Program-made: the position numbers and the translations under genes
Part shown: in pieces, positions 8,759 through 22,093 of the stretch
How positions within the stretch are numbered: position 1 is the stretch's first letter
How the letters are laid out: each line of letters starts with the position of its first letter
Source of the DNA: Hyperoodon ampullatus
Taxonomy: Eukaryota > Chordata > Mammalia > Artiodactyla > Ziphiidae
Assembly (NCBI GenBank): GCA_949752795.1
Contig: OX457065.1
Span: forward strand, 4,206,501 to 4,270,500
Length of the DNA: 64,000 nucleotides
Direction of reading: 5' to 3'
The notes under the pieces: generated by a model
Seen by the model: only the letters and a program-made list of their open reading frames with translations
Told to the model about the DNA's origin: nothing
The model's database searches: none

Positions 8759-10421
8759 CATACACATTTATTTCTTTTTACTTTCTTTTGCAACTTAACT
8801 CTGATGGTATGTTGCACTGGAGTTGATTTCCAAATTGGGGCTGGGTGTAGCTGTACAGCAAGCTGATTCTTTTACACATATAATATATCTAGTGTTTTTC
8901 AGATTCCTATTCCATATAGGTAATTGCAGATCATTGAGTAGAGGCCCTGTTGTTGAAAAGTAGTCCTTGTCCAGTGCTTGTTATATATATATGTTGATAG
9001 GTATTTTACTGTGTATGTGTTCAGGCGAACCGCCTAACTTACATTTCCAGCCCCACTTCCTTTTTGTAACCCAAGGTTTATTCTGAAAGTCGATGAGTGA
9101 GGCTGTTTCTGTTTTGTAAACTAGTTCAGTTGCATGTATGTTTCCATTCTTCCTATACGTGATATCATATGCTATGGGTCCTCCTCTGTCTGACTGACTT
9201 CACTCAGTGTTTGGGCATCCCAGGTCTATCCATGTTGCTTCTAATGGCATTATTTCATTCTTTTTCCTGGCTGAGTAACAGTCCCTTGTATACACGTTGG
9301 ACCTCCTCTTTATGTATTCATCAGTCACTGGACTATTTCTTTTAGTCTCGTGGCATTTGTAAATACTGCTGCAATAAAGCTTGGCGTGCTTGTGTGTTTT
9401 TGAACTATGGAGTTTCCCGAATAACACCCAGGAGTGGGACTGCAGAAATATAGGGTCGATCTCTCTTTAGTTTTCTAGGAACTGAAATACAGTGCTTTGT
9501 AGTGGCACGTACAAATCTACAGTTCCACTCACCGAGTGGGAAGATTCCCTTTCCTCCACACTCATTCCCCATCGATTGTTTTTAGACTTTTTGATGCTGG
9601 CCATATGCCTGCTGCGAGATGATGCCGCTTTATACTTTTGATATGTATTTCTCGAATAATGAGCGATTTTCTGCCCCGTGTCATAGTCGGGGTTTTTTTA
9701 AACAGTGTGAGTAACCTTTCCCTCCTGAAATTGGGCTTCTTGAAAGTCTGTGTGTTTCCAATTTTTTTTCGGTTACCTAACCCAGGTCAATTTTGAGGGC
9801 ACGTGTCTTTAAAAGCCCCAGAGGCTTTGTGAATCTTAGGTGCCCTGAAGCACCGGTTGTAAAGTTGTTGTTACCGGAAATGTCCACAAGGCGGCAGCAT
9901 TTCTTCGTGCCGAACTCGTTCCTCGGCAGCCAAATGCTTTAGGAAAGTCATCTTCCTGGGCTGTGAATTAGAGGGGAAGGTGCCAGAGGCAACACCCAAG
10001 GGCTTGTGTGTCACTACCTCTTCCCTGTTAAGCTTCACGCCCCCGAATATTCCAAACGCTGGCTAAACAAGCGGGTGCTGCGGTGTGTAATTTTGGTGAC
10101 TCCTGGCAAGGAGGCTGAATGTGGGAACCCCACAACCAGCAGCCGTAGATGCTCGGTCACTTTTTGAATCTCCTGCAGCCTAGATGTTCCCCCATGGTTT
10201 GGGTGTACTGGCTTCCTTTTAGCTCTAGGAAGGCCCACCTAGATTCTGAAGTTTTGGTTCCCCCCAGAAAGGAAAAGGCACTACACTTTTAAGGGGGTGC
10301 ATTTACAGGCACACCCTCCTCACGTCTCTCCGCTAAACCTCAGTGCACCCTTGGGACCCCAGGCTGCTCAGGCTGCGGGCATGTGACACCAGCGCCTATC
10401 ACGGAGGCCGTAGGAGAAAAG
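8759..10421 (+). repeat. Satellite monomer M6, class K (1,663 bp)
   Basis: Head of a K-T dimer. It shares the private change ctcggcagcc (near 9,925) only with M23, 28,339 bp downstream. It ends in cagaaaggaaaaggcac, unlike every other K monomer, which places a junction at its 3' edge (10,188-10,274). L1 remnant frame at 9200-9427. Confidence 0.92.
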
Positions 10422-12092
10422 CATACACATTTATTTCCTTTTACTTTCTTTTGCAACTTAATTCTGATGGTATGTTGCACTGGAGTTGATTTCCAAATTG
10501 GGGTTTGGTGTAGCTGTACAGCAAGCTGATTCTTTTACATATATAATATATGTAGTGTTTTTCAGATTCCTATTCCATATAGGTAATTGCAGAACATTGA
10601 GTAGAGGCCCTGGTGTTGAAAAGTAGTCCTTGTCCAGTGCTTGTTATATATATATATATGTTTATAGGTATTTTACTGTGTATGTGTTCATGTGAACCAC
10701 CTAACTTATATCTCCAACCCCCCTTCCTTTTTAGTAACCTTAGCTTTATTCTGAAAGTCGATGAGTGAGGCGGTTTGTGTTTTGTAAACTAGTTCAGTTG
10801 CATGTATGTTTCCATTCCTCCTATACGTGATATCATATGCTATGGATCCTCCTCTGTCTGAGTGACTTCACTCAGTGTTTGGGCATTCCAGGTCTATCCA
10901 TGTTGCTTCTAATGGCATTATTTCATTCTTTTTCCTGGCTGAGTAACAGTCCCTTGTATACACGTTGGACCTCCTCTTTATGTATTCATCACTCGCTGGA
11001 CTATTTCTTTTAGTGTCATGGCATTTGTAAATACTGCTGCAATAAACATTGGCGTGCTTGTGTGTTTTTGAACTATGGAGTTTCCCGAATAGCACCCAGG
11101 AGTGGGACTGCAGAAATATAGGGTCGATCTGTCTTTAGTTTTCTAGGAACTGAAATACAGTGCTTTGTAGAGGCAGGTACAAATGTACAGTTCCACTCAC
11201 CGCGTGGGAAGATTCCCTTTTCTCCACACTCATTCCCCATCGATTGTTTTTAGACTTTTTGATGCTGGCCATATGCCTGCTGCGAGATGATGCCACTTTA
11301 TACTTTTGATATGCATTTCTCGATTAATGAGTGATTTTCTGCCTCCTGTCGTGGTCGGGTTTTTCTTTTAAACAGTGTGAGTAAACTTTCCCTCGTGAAA
11401 TTTGGATTCTTGAAAGTCTGTGTGTTTCCAATTTTCTTTCGGTTACCTAACCCAGGTCATTTTTGAGGGCACGTGTCTTTAAAAGCCCCAGAGGCTTTGT
11501 GAATATTAGGTGCCCTGAAGCACCGGTTGTAAAGTCGTTGTTACCGAAAATGTCCACAAGGCGGCAGCATTTCTTCGTGCCCATCTGTTGTTCCTGGGCA
11601 ACAAAAAGCTTTAGGAAGAGTCATCTTCCTGGGCTGTGAATTAGAGAGGAAGGTGCCAGAGGCAATACACAAGGGCTTGTGTATCACTACCTCTTCCCTG
11701 TTAAGCTTCATGACCCCGAATATTCCAAACGCTGGCTAAACCACGGGTGCTGCGGTGTGTAAGTTTGGTGACTCCTGGCAAGGAGGCTGAATGTGGGAAC
11801 CCCACAACCAGCAGCCGTAGATGCTCGGTCACTTTTTGAATGTCCTGCAGCCTAGAAGTTCCCCCATGGTTTGGGTGTACTGGCTTCCTTTTAGCTCTAG
11901 GAAGGCCCACGTAGATTCTGAAGTTTTGGTTCCCCCAGAAAGGAAGACACACTACACCTTTACTGGGGTGCATTTGCAGGCACATGCTCCTCATGTCTCT
12001 CCGCTAAACCTCAGTGCACCCTTGGGACCCCAGGCTGCTCAGGCTGCGGGGATGTGACACCAGCACATATCACGAAGGCTGTAGGAGAAAAG
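10422..12092 (+). repeat. Satellite monomer M7, class T (1,671 bp)
   Basis: A T monomer whose head (gcctatcacggaggcc just upstream, cttaattctgatgg) is the form that otherwise follows P monomers, as in M27 and M30, although here it follows K. L1 remnant frame 10868-11095, 97-codon frame 11701-11994. Private gaggcaggt near 11,172. Confidence 0.92.
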
Positions 12093-13755
12093 CATACACA
12101 TTTATTTCCTTTTACTTTCTTTTCCAACTTAACTCTGATGGTATGTTTCACTGGAGTTGATTTCCAAATTGGGGCTGGGTGTAGCTGTACAGCAAGCTGA
12201 TTCTTTTACACATATAATATATCTAGTGTTTTTCAGATTCCTATTCCATATAGGTGATTGCAGATCATTGAGTAGAGGCCCTGTTGTTGAAAAGTAGTCC
12301 TTGTCCAGTGCTTGTTATATATATATGTTGATAGGTATTTTACTGTGTATGTGTTCAGGCGAACCGCCTAACTTACATTTCCAGCCCCACTTCCTTTTTG
12401 TAACCCAAGGTTTATTCTGAAAGTCGATGAGTGAGGCTGTTTCTGTTTTGTAAACTAGTTCAGTTGCATGTATGTTTCCATTCTTCCTATACGTGATATC
12501 ATATGCTATGGGTCCTCCTCTGTCTGACTGACTTCACTCAGTGTTTGGGCATCCCAGGTCTATCCATGTTGCTTCTAATGGCATTATTTCATTCTTTTTC
12601 CTGGCTGAGTAACAGTCCCTTGTATACACGTTGGACCTCCTCTTTATGTATTCATCAGTCACTGGACTATTTCTTTTAGTCTCGTGGCATTTGTAAATAC
12701 TGCTGCAATAAAGCTTGGCGTGCTTGTGTGTTTTTGAACTATGGAGTTTCCCGAATAACACCCAGGAGTGGGACTGCAGAAATATAGGGTCGATCTCTCT
12801 TTAGTTTTCTAGGAACTGAAATACAGTGCTTTGTAGTGGCACGTACAAATCTACAGTTCCACTCACCGAGTGGGAAGATTCCCTTTCCTCCACACTCATT
12901 CCCCATCGATTGTTTTTAGACTTTTTGATGCTGGCCATATGCCTGCTGCGAGATGATGCCGCTTTATACTTTTGATATGTATTTCTCGAATAATGAGCGA
13001 TTTTCTGCCCCGTGTCATAGTCGGGGTTTTTTTAAACAGTGTGAGTAACCTTTCCCTCCTGAAATTGGGCTTCTTGAAAGTCTGTGTGTTTCCAATTTTT
13101 TTTCGGTTACCTAACCCAGGTCAATTTTGAGGGCACGTGTCTTTAAAAGCCCCAGAGGCTTTGTGAATCTTAGGTGCCCTGAAGCACCGGTTGTAAAGTT
13201 GTTGTTACCGGAAATGTCCAGAAGGCGGCAGCATTTCTTCGTGCCGAACTCGTTCCTCGGCAACCAAATGCTTTAGGAAAGTCATCTTCCTGGGCTGTGA
13301 ATTAGAGGGGAAGGTGCCAGAGGCAACACCCAAGGGCTTGTGTGTCACTACCTCTTCCCTGTTAAGCTTCACGCCCCCGAATATTCCAAACGCTGGCTAA
13401 ACCAGCGGGTGCTGCGGTGTGTAATTTTGGTGACTCCTGGCAAGGAGGCTGAATGTGGGAACCCCACAACCAGCAGCCGTAGATGCTCGGTCACTTTTTG
13501 AATCTCCTGCAGCCTAGATGTTCCCCCATGGTTTGGGTGTACTGGCTTCCTTTTAGCTCTAGGAAGGCCCACCTAGATTCTGAAGTTTTGGTTCCCCCCA
13601 GACAGAAAGAGACACTACACCTTTAACGGGGTGCATTTACAGGCACACCCTCCTCACGTCTCTCCGCTAAACCTCAGTGCACCCTTGGGACCCCAGGCTG
13701 CTCAGGCTGCGGGGATGTGACACCAGTGCATATCACGAAGGCCGTAGGAGAAAAG
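12093..13755 (+). repeat. Satellite monomer M8, class K (1,663 bp)
   Basis: Head of the second K-S-T block, near-identical to M1 (same length and same ttccaactta / tttcactgg head variant). L1 remnant frame 12534-12761; unknown-module frame 13369-13572. Confidence 0.92.
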
Positions 13756-15426
13756 CATACACATTTATTTCTTTTTACTTTCTTTTGCAACTTAACTCTG
13801 ATGGTATGTTGCACTGGAGTTGATTTCCAAATTGGGGTTTGGTGTAGCTGTACAGCAAGCTGATTCTTTTACACATATAATATACCTAGTGTTTTTCAGA
13901 TTCCTATTCCATATAGGTAATTGCAGAACTTTGAGTAGAGGCCCTGGTTTTGAAAAGTAGTCCTTGTCCAGTGCTTGTTATATATATATATGTTTATAGG
14001 TATTTTACTGTGTATGTGTTCATGTGAACCACCTAACTTATATCTCCAACCCCACTTCCTTTTCAGTAACCCTTGGTTTATTCTGAAAGTCAATGAGTGA
14101 GGCTGTTTCTGTTTTGTAAACTAGTTCAGTTGCATGTATGTTTCCATTCTTCCTATACGTGATATCATATGCTATGGGTCCTCCTCTGTCTGACTGACTT
14201 CACTCAGTGTTTGGGCATCCCAGGTCTATCCATGTTGCTTCTAATGGCATTATTTCATTCTTTTTCCTGGCTCAGTAACAGTCCCTTGTATACACGTTGG
14301 ACCTCCTCTTTATGTATTCATCACTCGCTGGACTATTTCTTTTAGTGTTGTGGCATTTGTAAATACTGCTGCAATAAACATTGGCGTGCTTGTGTGTTTT
14401 TGAACTATGGAGATTCCCGAATAGCACCCAGGAGTGGGACTGCAGAAATATAGGGTCGATCTCTCTTTAGTTTTCTAGGAACTGAAATACAGTGCTTTGT
14501 AGTGGCAGGTACAAATGTACAGTTACACTCACCGCGTGGGAAGATTCCCTTTTCTCCACACTCATTCCCCATCGATTGTTTTTAGACTTTTTGATGCTGG
14601 CCATATGTCTGCTGCGAGATGATGCCACTTTATACTTTTGATATGCATTTCTCGATTAATGAGTGATTTTCTGCCTCCTGTCGTGGTCGGGTTTTTCTTT
14701 TAAACAGTGTGAGTAAACTTTCCCTCGTGAAATTTGGATTCTTGAAAGTCTGTGTGTTTCCAATTTTCTTTCGGTTACCTAACCCAGGTCATTTTTGAGG
14801 GCACGTGTCTTTAAAAGCCCCAGAGGCTTTGTGAATATTAGGTGCCCTGAAGCACCGGTTGTAAAGTCGTTGTTACCGAAAATGTCCACAAGGCGGCAGC
14901 ATTTCTTCATGCCCATGTGTTGTTCCTGGGCAACAAAAAGCTTTAGGAAGAGTCATCTTCCTGGGCTGTGAATTAGAGAGCAAGGTGCCAGAGGCAACAC
15001 CCAAGGGCTTGTGTGTTACTACCTTTTCCCTGTTAAGCTTCATGACCCCGAATATTCCAAACGCTGGCTAAACAAGCGGGTGCTGCGGTGTGTAATTTTG
15101 GTGACTCCTGGCAAGGAGGCTGAATGTGGGAACCCCACAACCAGCAGCTGTGCAGCCTTGGTCACTTTTTGAATCTCCTGCAGCCTAGATGGTCCCCCAT
15201 GGTTTGGGTGCACTGGCTTCCTTTTAGCTCTAGGAAGGCCCACCTCGATTCTGAAGTTTTGGTTCCCCCCAGAAAGGAAAAGGCACTACACTTTTAAGGG
15301 GGTGCATTTACAGGCACACCCTGCTCACATCTCTCCGCTAAACCTCAGTGAACCCTTGGGACCCCAGGCTGCTCAGGCTGCGGGGATGTGACACCACCGC
15401 ATATCACGAAGGCCGTAGGAGAAAAG
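13756..15426 (+). repeat. Satellite monomer M9, class S (1,671 bp)
   Basis: Near-identical to M2, including tatacctag near 13,882 and catatgtctgctg. A private change, acagttacactc, lies near 14,520. Stop in the L1 remnant as in M2. Confidence 0.92.
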
Positions 15427-17096
15427 CATACACATTTATTTCCTTTTAGTTTCTTTTCCAACTTAACTCTGATGGTATGTTGCACTGGAGTTGATTTCCA
15501 AATTGGGGTTTGGTGTAGCTGTACAGCAAGATGATTCTTTTACACATATAATATATCTAGTGTTTTTCAGATTCCTTTTCCATATAGGTAATTGCAGAAC
15601 GTTGAGTAGAGGACCTAGTGTTGAAAAGTAGTCCTTGTCCAGTGCGTGTTATATATATATATATGTTGATAGGTATTTTACTGTGTATGTTTCAGGTGAA
15701 CCGCCTAACTTACATCTCCAACCCCACTTCCTTTTTAGTAACCCTAGCTTTATTCTGAAAGTCGATGAGTGAGGCTGTTTCTGTTTTGTAAACTAGTTCA
15801 GTTGCATGTATGTTTCCATTCCTCCTATACGTGATATCATATGCTATGGATCCTCCTCTGTCTGAGTGACTTCACTCAGTGTTTGGGCATCCCAGGTCTA
15901 TCCATGTTGCTTCTAATGGCATTATTTCATTCTTTTTCCTGGCTGAGTAACAGTCCCTTGTATACACGTTGGACCTCCTCTTTATGTATTCATCACTCGC
16001 TGGACTATTTCTTTTAGTGTCATGGCATTTGTAAATACTGCTGCAATAAACATTGGCGTGCTTGTGTGTTTTTGAACTATGGAGATTCCCGAATAGCACC
16101 CAGGAGTGGGACTGCAGAAATATAGGGTCGATCTGTCTTTAGTTTTCTAGGAACTGAAATACAGTGCTTTGTAGTGGCAGGTACAAATGTACAGTTCCAC
16201 TCACCGCGTGGGAAGATTCCCTTTTCTCCACACTCATTCCCCATCGATTGTTTTTAGAGTTTTTGATGCTGGCCATATGCCTGCTGCGAGATGATGCCAC
16301 TTTATACTTTTGATATGCATTTCTCGATTAATGAGTGATTTTCTGCCTCCTGTCGTGGTCGGGTTTTTCTTTTAAACAGTGTGAGTAAACTTTCCCTCGT
16401 GAAATTTGGATTCTTGAAAGTCTGTGTGTTTCCAATTTTCTTTCGGTTACCTAACCCAGGTCATTTTTGAGGGCACGTGTCTTTAAAAGCCCCAGAGGCT
16501 TTGTGAATATTAGGTGCCCTGAAGCACCGGTTGTAAAGTCGTTGTTACCGAAAATGTCCACAAGGCGGCAGCATTTCTTCGTGCCCATCTGTTGTTCCTG
16601 GGCAACAAAAAGCTTTAGGAAGTGTCATCTTCCTGGGCTGTGAATTAGAGAGGAAGGTGCCAGAGGCAATACACAAGGGCTTGTGTGTCACTACCTCTTC
16701 CCTGTTAAGCTTCATGACCCCGAATATTCCAAACGCTGGCTAAACCACGGGTGCTGTGGTGTGTAAGTTTGGTGACTCCTGGCAAGGAGGCTGAATGTGG
16801 GAACCCCACAACCAGCAGCCGTAGGTGCTCGGTCACTTTTTGAATCTCCTGCACCCTAGAAGTTCCCCCATGGTTTGGGTGTACTGGCTTCCTTTTAGCT
16901 CTAGGAAGGCCCACGTAGATTCTGAAGTTTTGGTTCCCCCAGAAAGGAAGACACACTACACCTTTACTGGGGTGCATTTGCAGGCACATGCTCCTCATGT
17001 CTCTCCGCTAAACCTCAGTGCACCCTTGGGACCCCAGGCTGCTCAGGCTGCGGGGATGTGACACCAGCACATATCACGAAGGCTGTAGGAGAAAAG
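15427..17096 (+). repeat. Satellite monomer M10, class T (1,670 bp)
   Basis: Near-identical to M3, including the gactttttg-to-gagtttttg change near 16,258 that both share. Private ctgcaccctag near 16,849. L1 remnant frame 15872-16099; 97-codon frame 16705-16998. Confidence 0.92.
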
Positions 17097-18759
17097 CATA
17101 CACATTTATTTCTTTTTACTTTCATTTGCAAATTAACTCTGATGGTATGTTGCACTGGAGTTGATTTCCAAATTGGGGCTGGGTGTAGCTGTACAGCAAG
17201 CTGATTCTTTTACACATATAATATATCTAGTGTTTTTCAGATTCCTATTCCATATAGGTAATTGCAGATCATTGAGTAGAGGCCCTGTTGTTGAAAAGTA
17301 GTCCTTGTCCAGTGCTTGTTATATATATATGTTGATAGGTATTTTACTGTGTATGTGTTCAGGCGAACCGCCTAACTTACATTTCCAGCCCCACTTCCTT
17401 TTTGTAACCCAAGGTTTATTCTGAAAGTCGATGAGTGAGGCTGTTTCTGTTTTGTAAACTAGTTCAGTTGCATGTATGTTTCCATTCTTCCTATACGTGA
17501 TATCATATGCTATGGGTCCTCCTCTGTCTGACTGACTTCACTCAGTGTTTGGGCATCCCAGGTCTATCCATGTTGCTTCTAATGGCATTATTTCATTCTT
17601 TTTCCTGGCTGAGTAACAGTCCCTTGTATACACGTTGGACCTCCTCTTTATGTATTCATCAGTCACTGGACTATTTCTTTTAGTCTCGTGGCATTTGTAA
17701 ATACTGCTGCAATAAAGCTTGGCGTGCTTGTGTGTTTTTGAACTATGGAGTTTCCCGAATAACACCCAGGAGTGGGACTGCAGAAATATAGGGTCGATCT
17801 CTCTTTAGTTTTCTAGGAACTGAAATACAGTGCTTTGTAGTGGCACGTACAAATCTACAGTTCCACTCACCGAGTGGGAAGATTCCCTTTCCTCCACACT
17901 CATTCCCCATCGATTGTTTTTAGACTTTTTGATGCTGGCCATATGCCTGCTGCGAGATGATGCCGCTTTATACTTTTGATATGTATTTCTCGAATAATGA
18001 GCGATTTTCTGCCCCGTGTCATAGTCGGGGTTTTTTTAAACAGTGTGAGTAACCTTTCCCTCCTGAAATTGGGCTTCTTGAAAGTCTGTGTGTTTCCAAT
18101 TTTTTTTCGGTTACCTAACCCAGGTCAATTTTGAGGGCACGTGTCTTTAAAAGCCCCAGAGGCTTTGTGAATCTTAGGTGCCCTGAAGCACCGGTTGTAA
18201 AGTTGTTGTTACCGGAAATGTCCAGAAGGCGGCAGCATTTCTTCGTGCCGAACTCGTTCCTCGGCAACCAAATGCTTTAGGAAAGTCATCTTCCTGGGCT
18301 GTGAATTAGAGGGGAAGGTGCCAGAGGCAACACCCAAGGGCTTGTGTGTCACTACCTCTTCCCTGTTAAGCTTCACGCCCCCGAATATTCCAAACGCTGG
18401 CTAAACCAGCGGGTGCTGCGGTGTGTAAGTTTGGTGACTCCTGGCAAGGAGGCTGAATGTGGGAACCCCACAACCAGCAGCCGTAGATGCTCGGTCACTT
18501 TTTGAATCTCCTGCAGCCTAGATGTTCCCCCATGGTTTGGGTGTACTGGCTTCCTTTTAGCTCTAGGAAGGCCCACCTAGATTCTGAAGTTTTGGTTCCC
18601 CCCAGAAAGGAAGAGACACTACACCTTTAACGGGGTGCATTTACAGGCACACCCTCCTCACGTCTCTCCGCTAAACCTCAGTGCACCCTTGGGACCCCAG
18701 GCTGCTCAGGCTGCGGGGATGTGACACCAGTGCATATCACGAAGGCCGTAGGAGAAAAG
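17097..18759 (+). repeat. Satellite monomer M11, class K (1,663 bp)
   Basis: Head of a K-T dimer. Carries the actttcatttgcaaatta variant shared with M4, M28 and M36. L1 remnant frame 17538-17765; unknown-module frame 18373-18576. Confidence 0.92.
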
Positions 18760-20430
18760 CATACACATTTATTTCTTTTTACTTTCTTTTGCAACTTAAC
18801 TCTGATGGTATGTTGCACTGGAGTTGATTTCCAAATTGGGGTTTGGTGTAGCTGTACAGCAAGCTGATTCTTTTACACATATAATATATGTAGTGTTTTT
18901 CAGATTCCTATTCCATATAGGTAATTGCAGAACATTGAGTAGAGGCCCTGGTTTTGAAAAGTAGTCCTTATCCAGTGCTTGTTATATATATATATATGTT
19001 TATAGGTATTTTACTGTGTATGTGTTCATGTGAACCACCTAACTTATATCTCCAACCCTACTTCCTTTTCAATAACCCTTGGTTTATTCTGAAAGTCAAT
19101 GAGTGAGGCTGTTTCTGTTTTGTAAACTAGTTCAGTTGCATGTATGTTTCCATTCCTCCTATACATGATATCATATGCTATGGGTCCTCCTCTGTCTGAC
19201 TGACTTCACTCAGTGTTTGGGCATCCCAGGTCTATCCATGTTGCTTCTAATGGCATTATTTCATTCTTTTTCCTGGCTGAGTAACAGTCCCTTGTATACA
19301 CGTTGGACCTCCTCTTTATGTATTCATCACTCGCTGGACTATTTCTTTTAGTGTTGTGGCATTTGTAAATACTGCTGCAATAAACATTGGCGTGCTTCTG
19401 TGTTTTTGAACTATGGGGATTCCCGAATAGCACCCAGGAGTGGGACTGCAGAAATATAGGGTCGGTCTCTCTTTAGTTTTCTAAGAATTGAAATACAGTG
19501 CTTTGTAGTGGCAGGTACAAATGTACAGTTCCACTCACCGCGTGGGAAGATTCCCTTTTCTCCACACTCATTCCCCATCGATTGTTTTTAGACTTTTTGA
19601 TGCTGGCCATATGCCTGGTGCGAGATGATGCCACTTTATACTTTTGATATGCATTTCTCGATTAATGAGTGATTTTCTGCCTCCTGTCGTGGTCGGGTAT
19701 TTCTTTTAAACAGTGTGAGTAAACTTTCCCTCGTGAAATTTGGATTCTTGAAAGTCTGTGTGTTTCCAATTTTCTTTCGGTTACCTAACCCAGGTCATTT
19801 TTGAGGGCACGTGTCTTTAAAAGCCCCAGAGGCTTTGTGAATATTAGGTGCCCTGAAGCACCGGTTGTAAAGTCGTTGTTACCGAAAATGTCCGCAAGGC
19901 GGCAGCATTTCTTCGTGCCCATCTGTTGTTCCTGGGCAACAAAAAGCTTTAGGAAGAGTCATCTTCCTGGGCTGTGAATTAGAGAGGAAGGTGCCAGAGG
20001 CAATACACAAGGGCTTGTGTATCACTACCTCTTCCCTGTTAAGCTTCATGACCCCGAATATTCCAAACGCTGGCTAAACCACGGGTGCTGTGGTGTGTAA
20101 GTTTGGTGACTCCTGGCAAGGAGGCTGAATGTGGGAACCCCACAACCAGCAGCCGTAGGTGCTCGGTCACTTTTTGAATCTCCTGCAGCCTAGAAGTTCC
20201 CCCATGGTTTGGGTGTACTGGCTTCCTTTTAGCTCTAGGAAGGCCCACGTAGATTCTGAAGTTTTGGTTCCCCCAGAAAGGAAGACACACTACACCTTTA
20301 CTGGGGTGCATTTGCAGGCACATGCTCCTCATGTCTCTCCGCTAAACCTCAGTGCACCCTTGGGACCCCAGGCTGCTCAGGCTGCGGGGATGTGACACCA
20401 GCACATATCACGAAGGCTGTAGGAGAAAAG
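18760..20430 (+). repeat. Satellite monomer M12, class T (1,671 bp)
   Basis: Shares cctggtgcgag (near 19,615) only with M19. Private tccgcaaggcgg near 19,892. L1 remnant frame 19206-19433; 97-codon frame 20039-20332. Confidence 0.92.
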
Positions 20431-22093
20431 CATACACATTTATTTCTTTTTACTTTCTTTTGCAACTTAACTCTGATGGTATGTTGCACTGGAGTTGATT
20501 TCCAAATTGGGGCTGGGTGTAGCTGTACAGCAAGCTGATTCTTTTACACATATAATATATCTAGTGTTTTTCAGATTCCTATTCCATATAGGTAATTGCA
20601 GATCATTGAGTAGAGGCCCTGTTGTTGAAAAGTAGTCCTTGTCCAGTGCTTGTTATATATATATGTTGATAGGTATTTTACTGTGTATGTGTTCAGGCGA
20701 ACCGCCTAACTTACATTTCCAGCCCCACTTCCTTTTTGTAACCCAAGGTTTATTCTGAAAGTCGATGAGTGAGGCTGTTTCTGTTTTGTAAACTAGTTCA
20801 GTTGCATGTATGTTTCCATTCTTCCTATACGTGATATCATATGCTATGGGTCCTCCTCTGTCTGACTGACTTCACTCAGTGTTTGGGCATCCCAGGTCTA
20901 TCCATGTTGCTTCTAATGGCATTATTTCATTCTTTTTCCTGGCTGAGTAACAGTCCCTTGTATACACGTTGGACCTCCTCTTTATGTATTCATCAGTCAC
21001 TGGACTATTTCTTTTAGTCTCGTGGCATTTGTAAATACTGCTGCAATAAAGCTTGGCGTGCTTGTGTGTTTTTGAACTATGGAGTTTCCCGAATAACACC
21101 CAGGAGTGGGACTGCAGAAATATAGGGTCGATCTCTCTTTAGTTTTCTAGGAACTGAAATACAGTGCTTTGTAGTGGCACGTACAAATCTACAGTTCCAC
21201 TCACCGAGTGGGAAGATTCCCTTTCCTCCACACTCATTCCCCATCGATTGTTTTTAGACTTTTTGATGCTGGCCATATGCCTGCTGCGAGATGTTGCCGC
21301 TTTATACTTTTGATATGTATTTCTCGAATAATGAGCGATTTTCTGCCCCGTGTCATAGTCGGGGTTTTTTTAAACAGTGTGAGTAACCTTTCCCTCCTGA
21401 AATTGGGCTTCTTGAAAGTCTGTGTGTTTCCAATTTTTTTTCGGTTACCTAACCCAGGTCAATTTTGAGGGCACGTGTCTTTAAAAGCCCCAGAGGCTTT
21501 GTGAATCTTAGGTGCCCTGAAGCACCGGTTGTAAAGTTGTTGTTACCGGAAATGTCCAGAAGGCGGCAGCATTTCTTCGTGCCGAACTCGTTCCTCGGCA
21601 ACCAAATGCTTTAGGAAAGTCATCTTCCTGGGCTGTGAATTAGAGGGGAAGGTGCCAGAGGCAACACCCAAGGGCTTGTGTGTCACTACCTCTTCCCTGT
21701 TAAGCTTCACGCCCCCGAATATTCCAAACGCTGGCTAAACCAGCGGGTGCTGCGGTGTGTAAGTTTGGTGACTCCTGGCAAGGAGGCTGAATGTGGGAAC
21801 CCCACAACCAGCAGCCGTAGATGCTCGGTCACTTTTTGAATCTCCTGCAGCCTAGATGTTCCCCCATGGTTTGGGTGTACTGGCTTCCTTTTAGCTCTAG
21901 GAAGGCCCGCCTAGATTCTGAAGTTTTGGTTCCCCCCAGAAAGGAAGAGACACTACACCTTTAACGGGGTGCATTTACAGGCACACCCTCCTCACGTCTC
22001 TCCGCTAAACCTCAGTGCACCCTTGGGACCCCAGGCTGCTCAGGCTGCGGGGATGTGACACCAGTGCATATCACGAAGGCCGTAGGAGAAAAG
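20431..22093 (+). repeat. Satellite monomer M13, class K (1,663 bp)
   Basis: Head of a K-P-T block. Has gagatgttgcc (near 21,290) where all others have gatgatgcc; only M20, 11,665 bp downstream, shares it. This removes a stop and opens a meaningless plus-strand frame at 21208-21468. Private gaaggcccgcc near 21,901. Confidence 0.92.

Noticed and set aside
21208..21468. 86-codon plus-strand frame also at 32873-33133 as a gene
   Set aside because: Opened by a single change (gatgttgcc) in M13 and its duplicate M20. It is antisense to the L1 remnant and runs into the unknown module.
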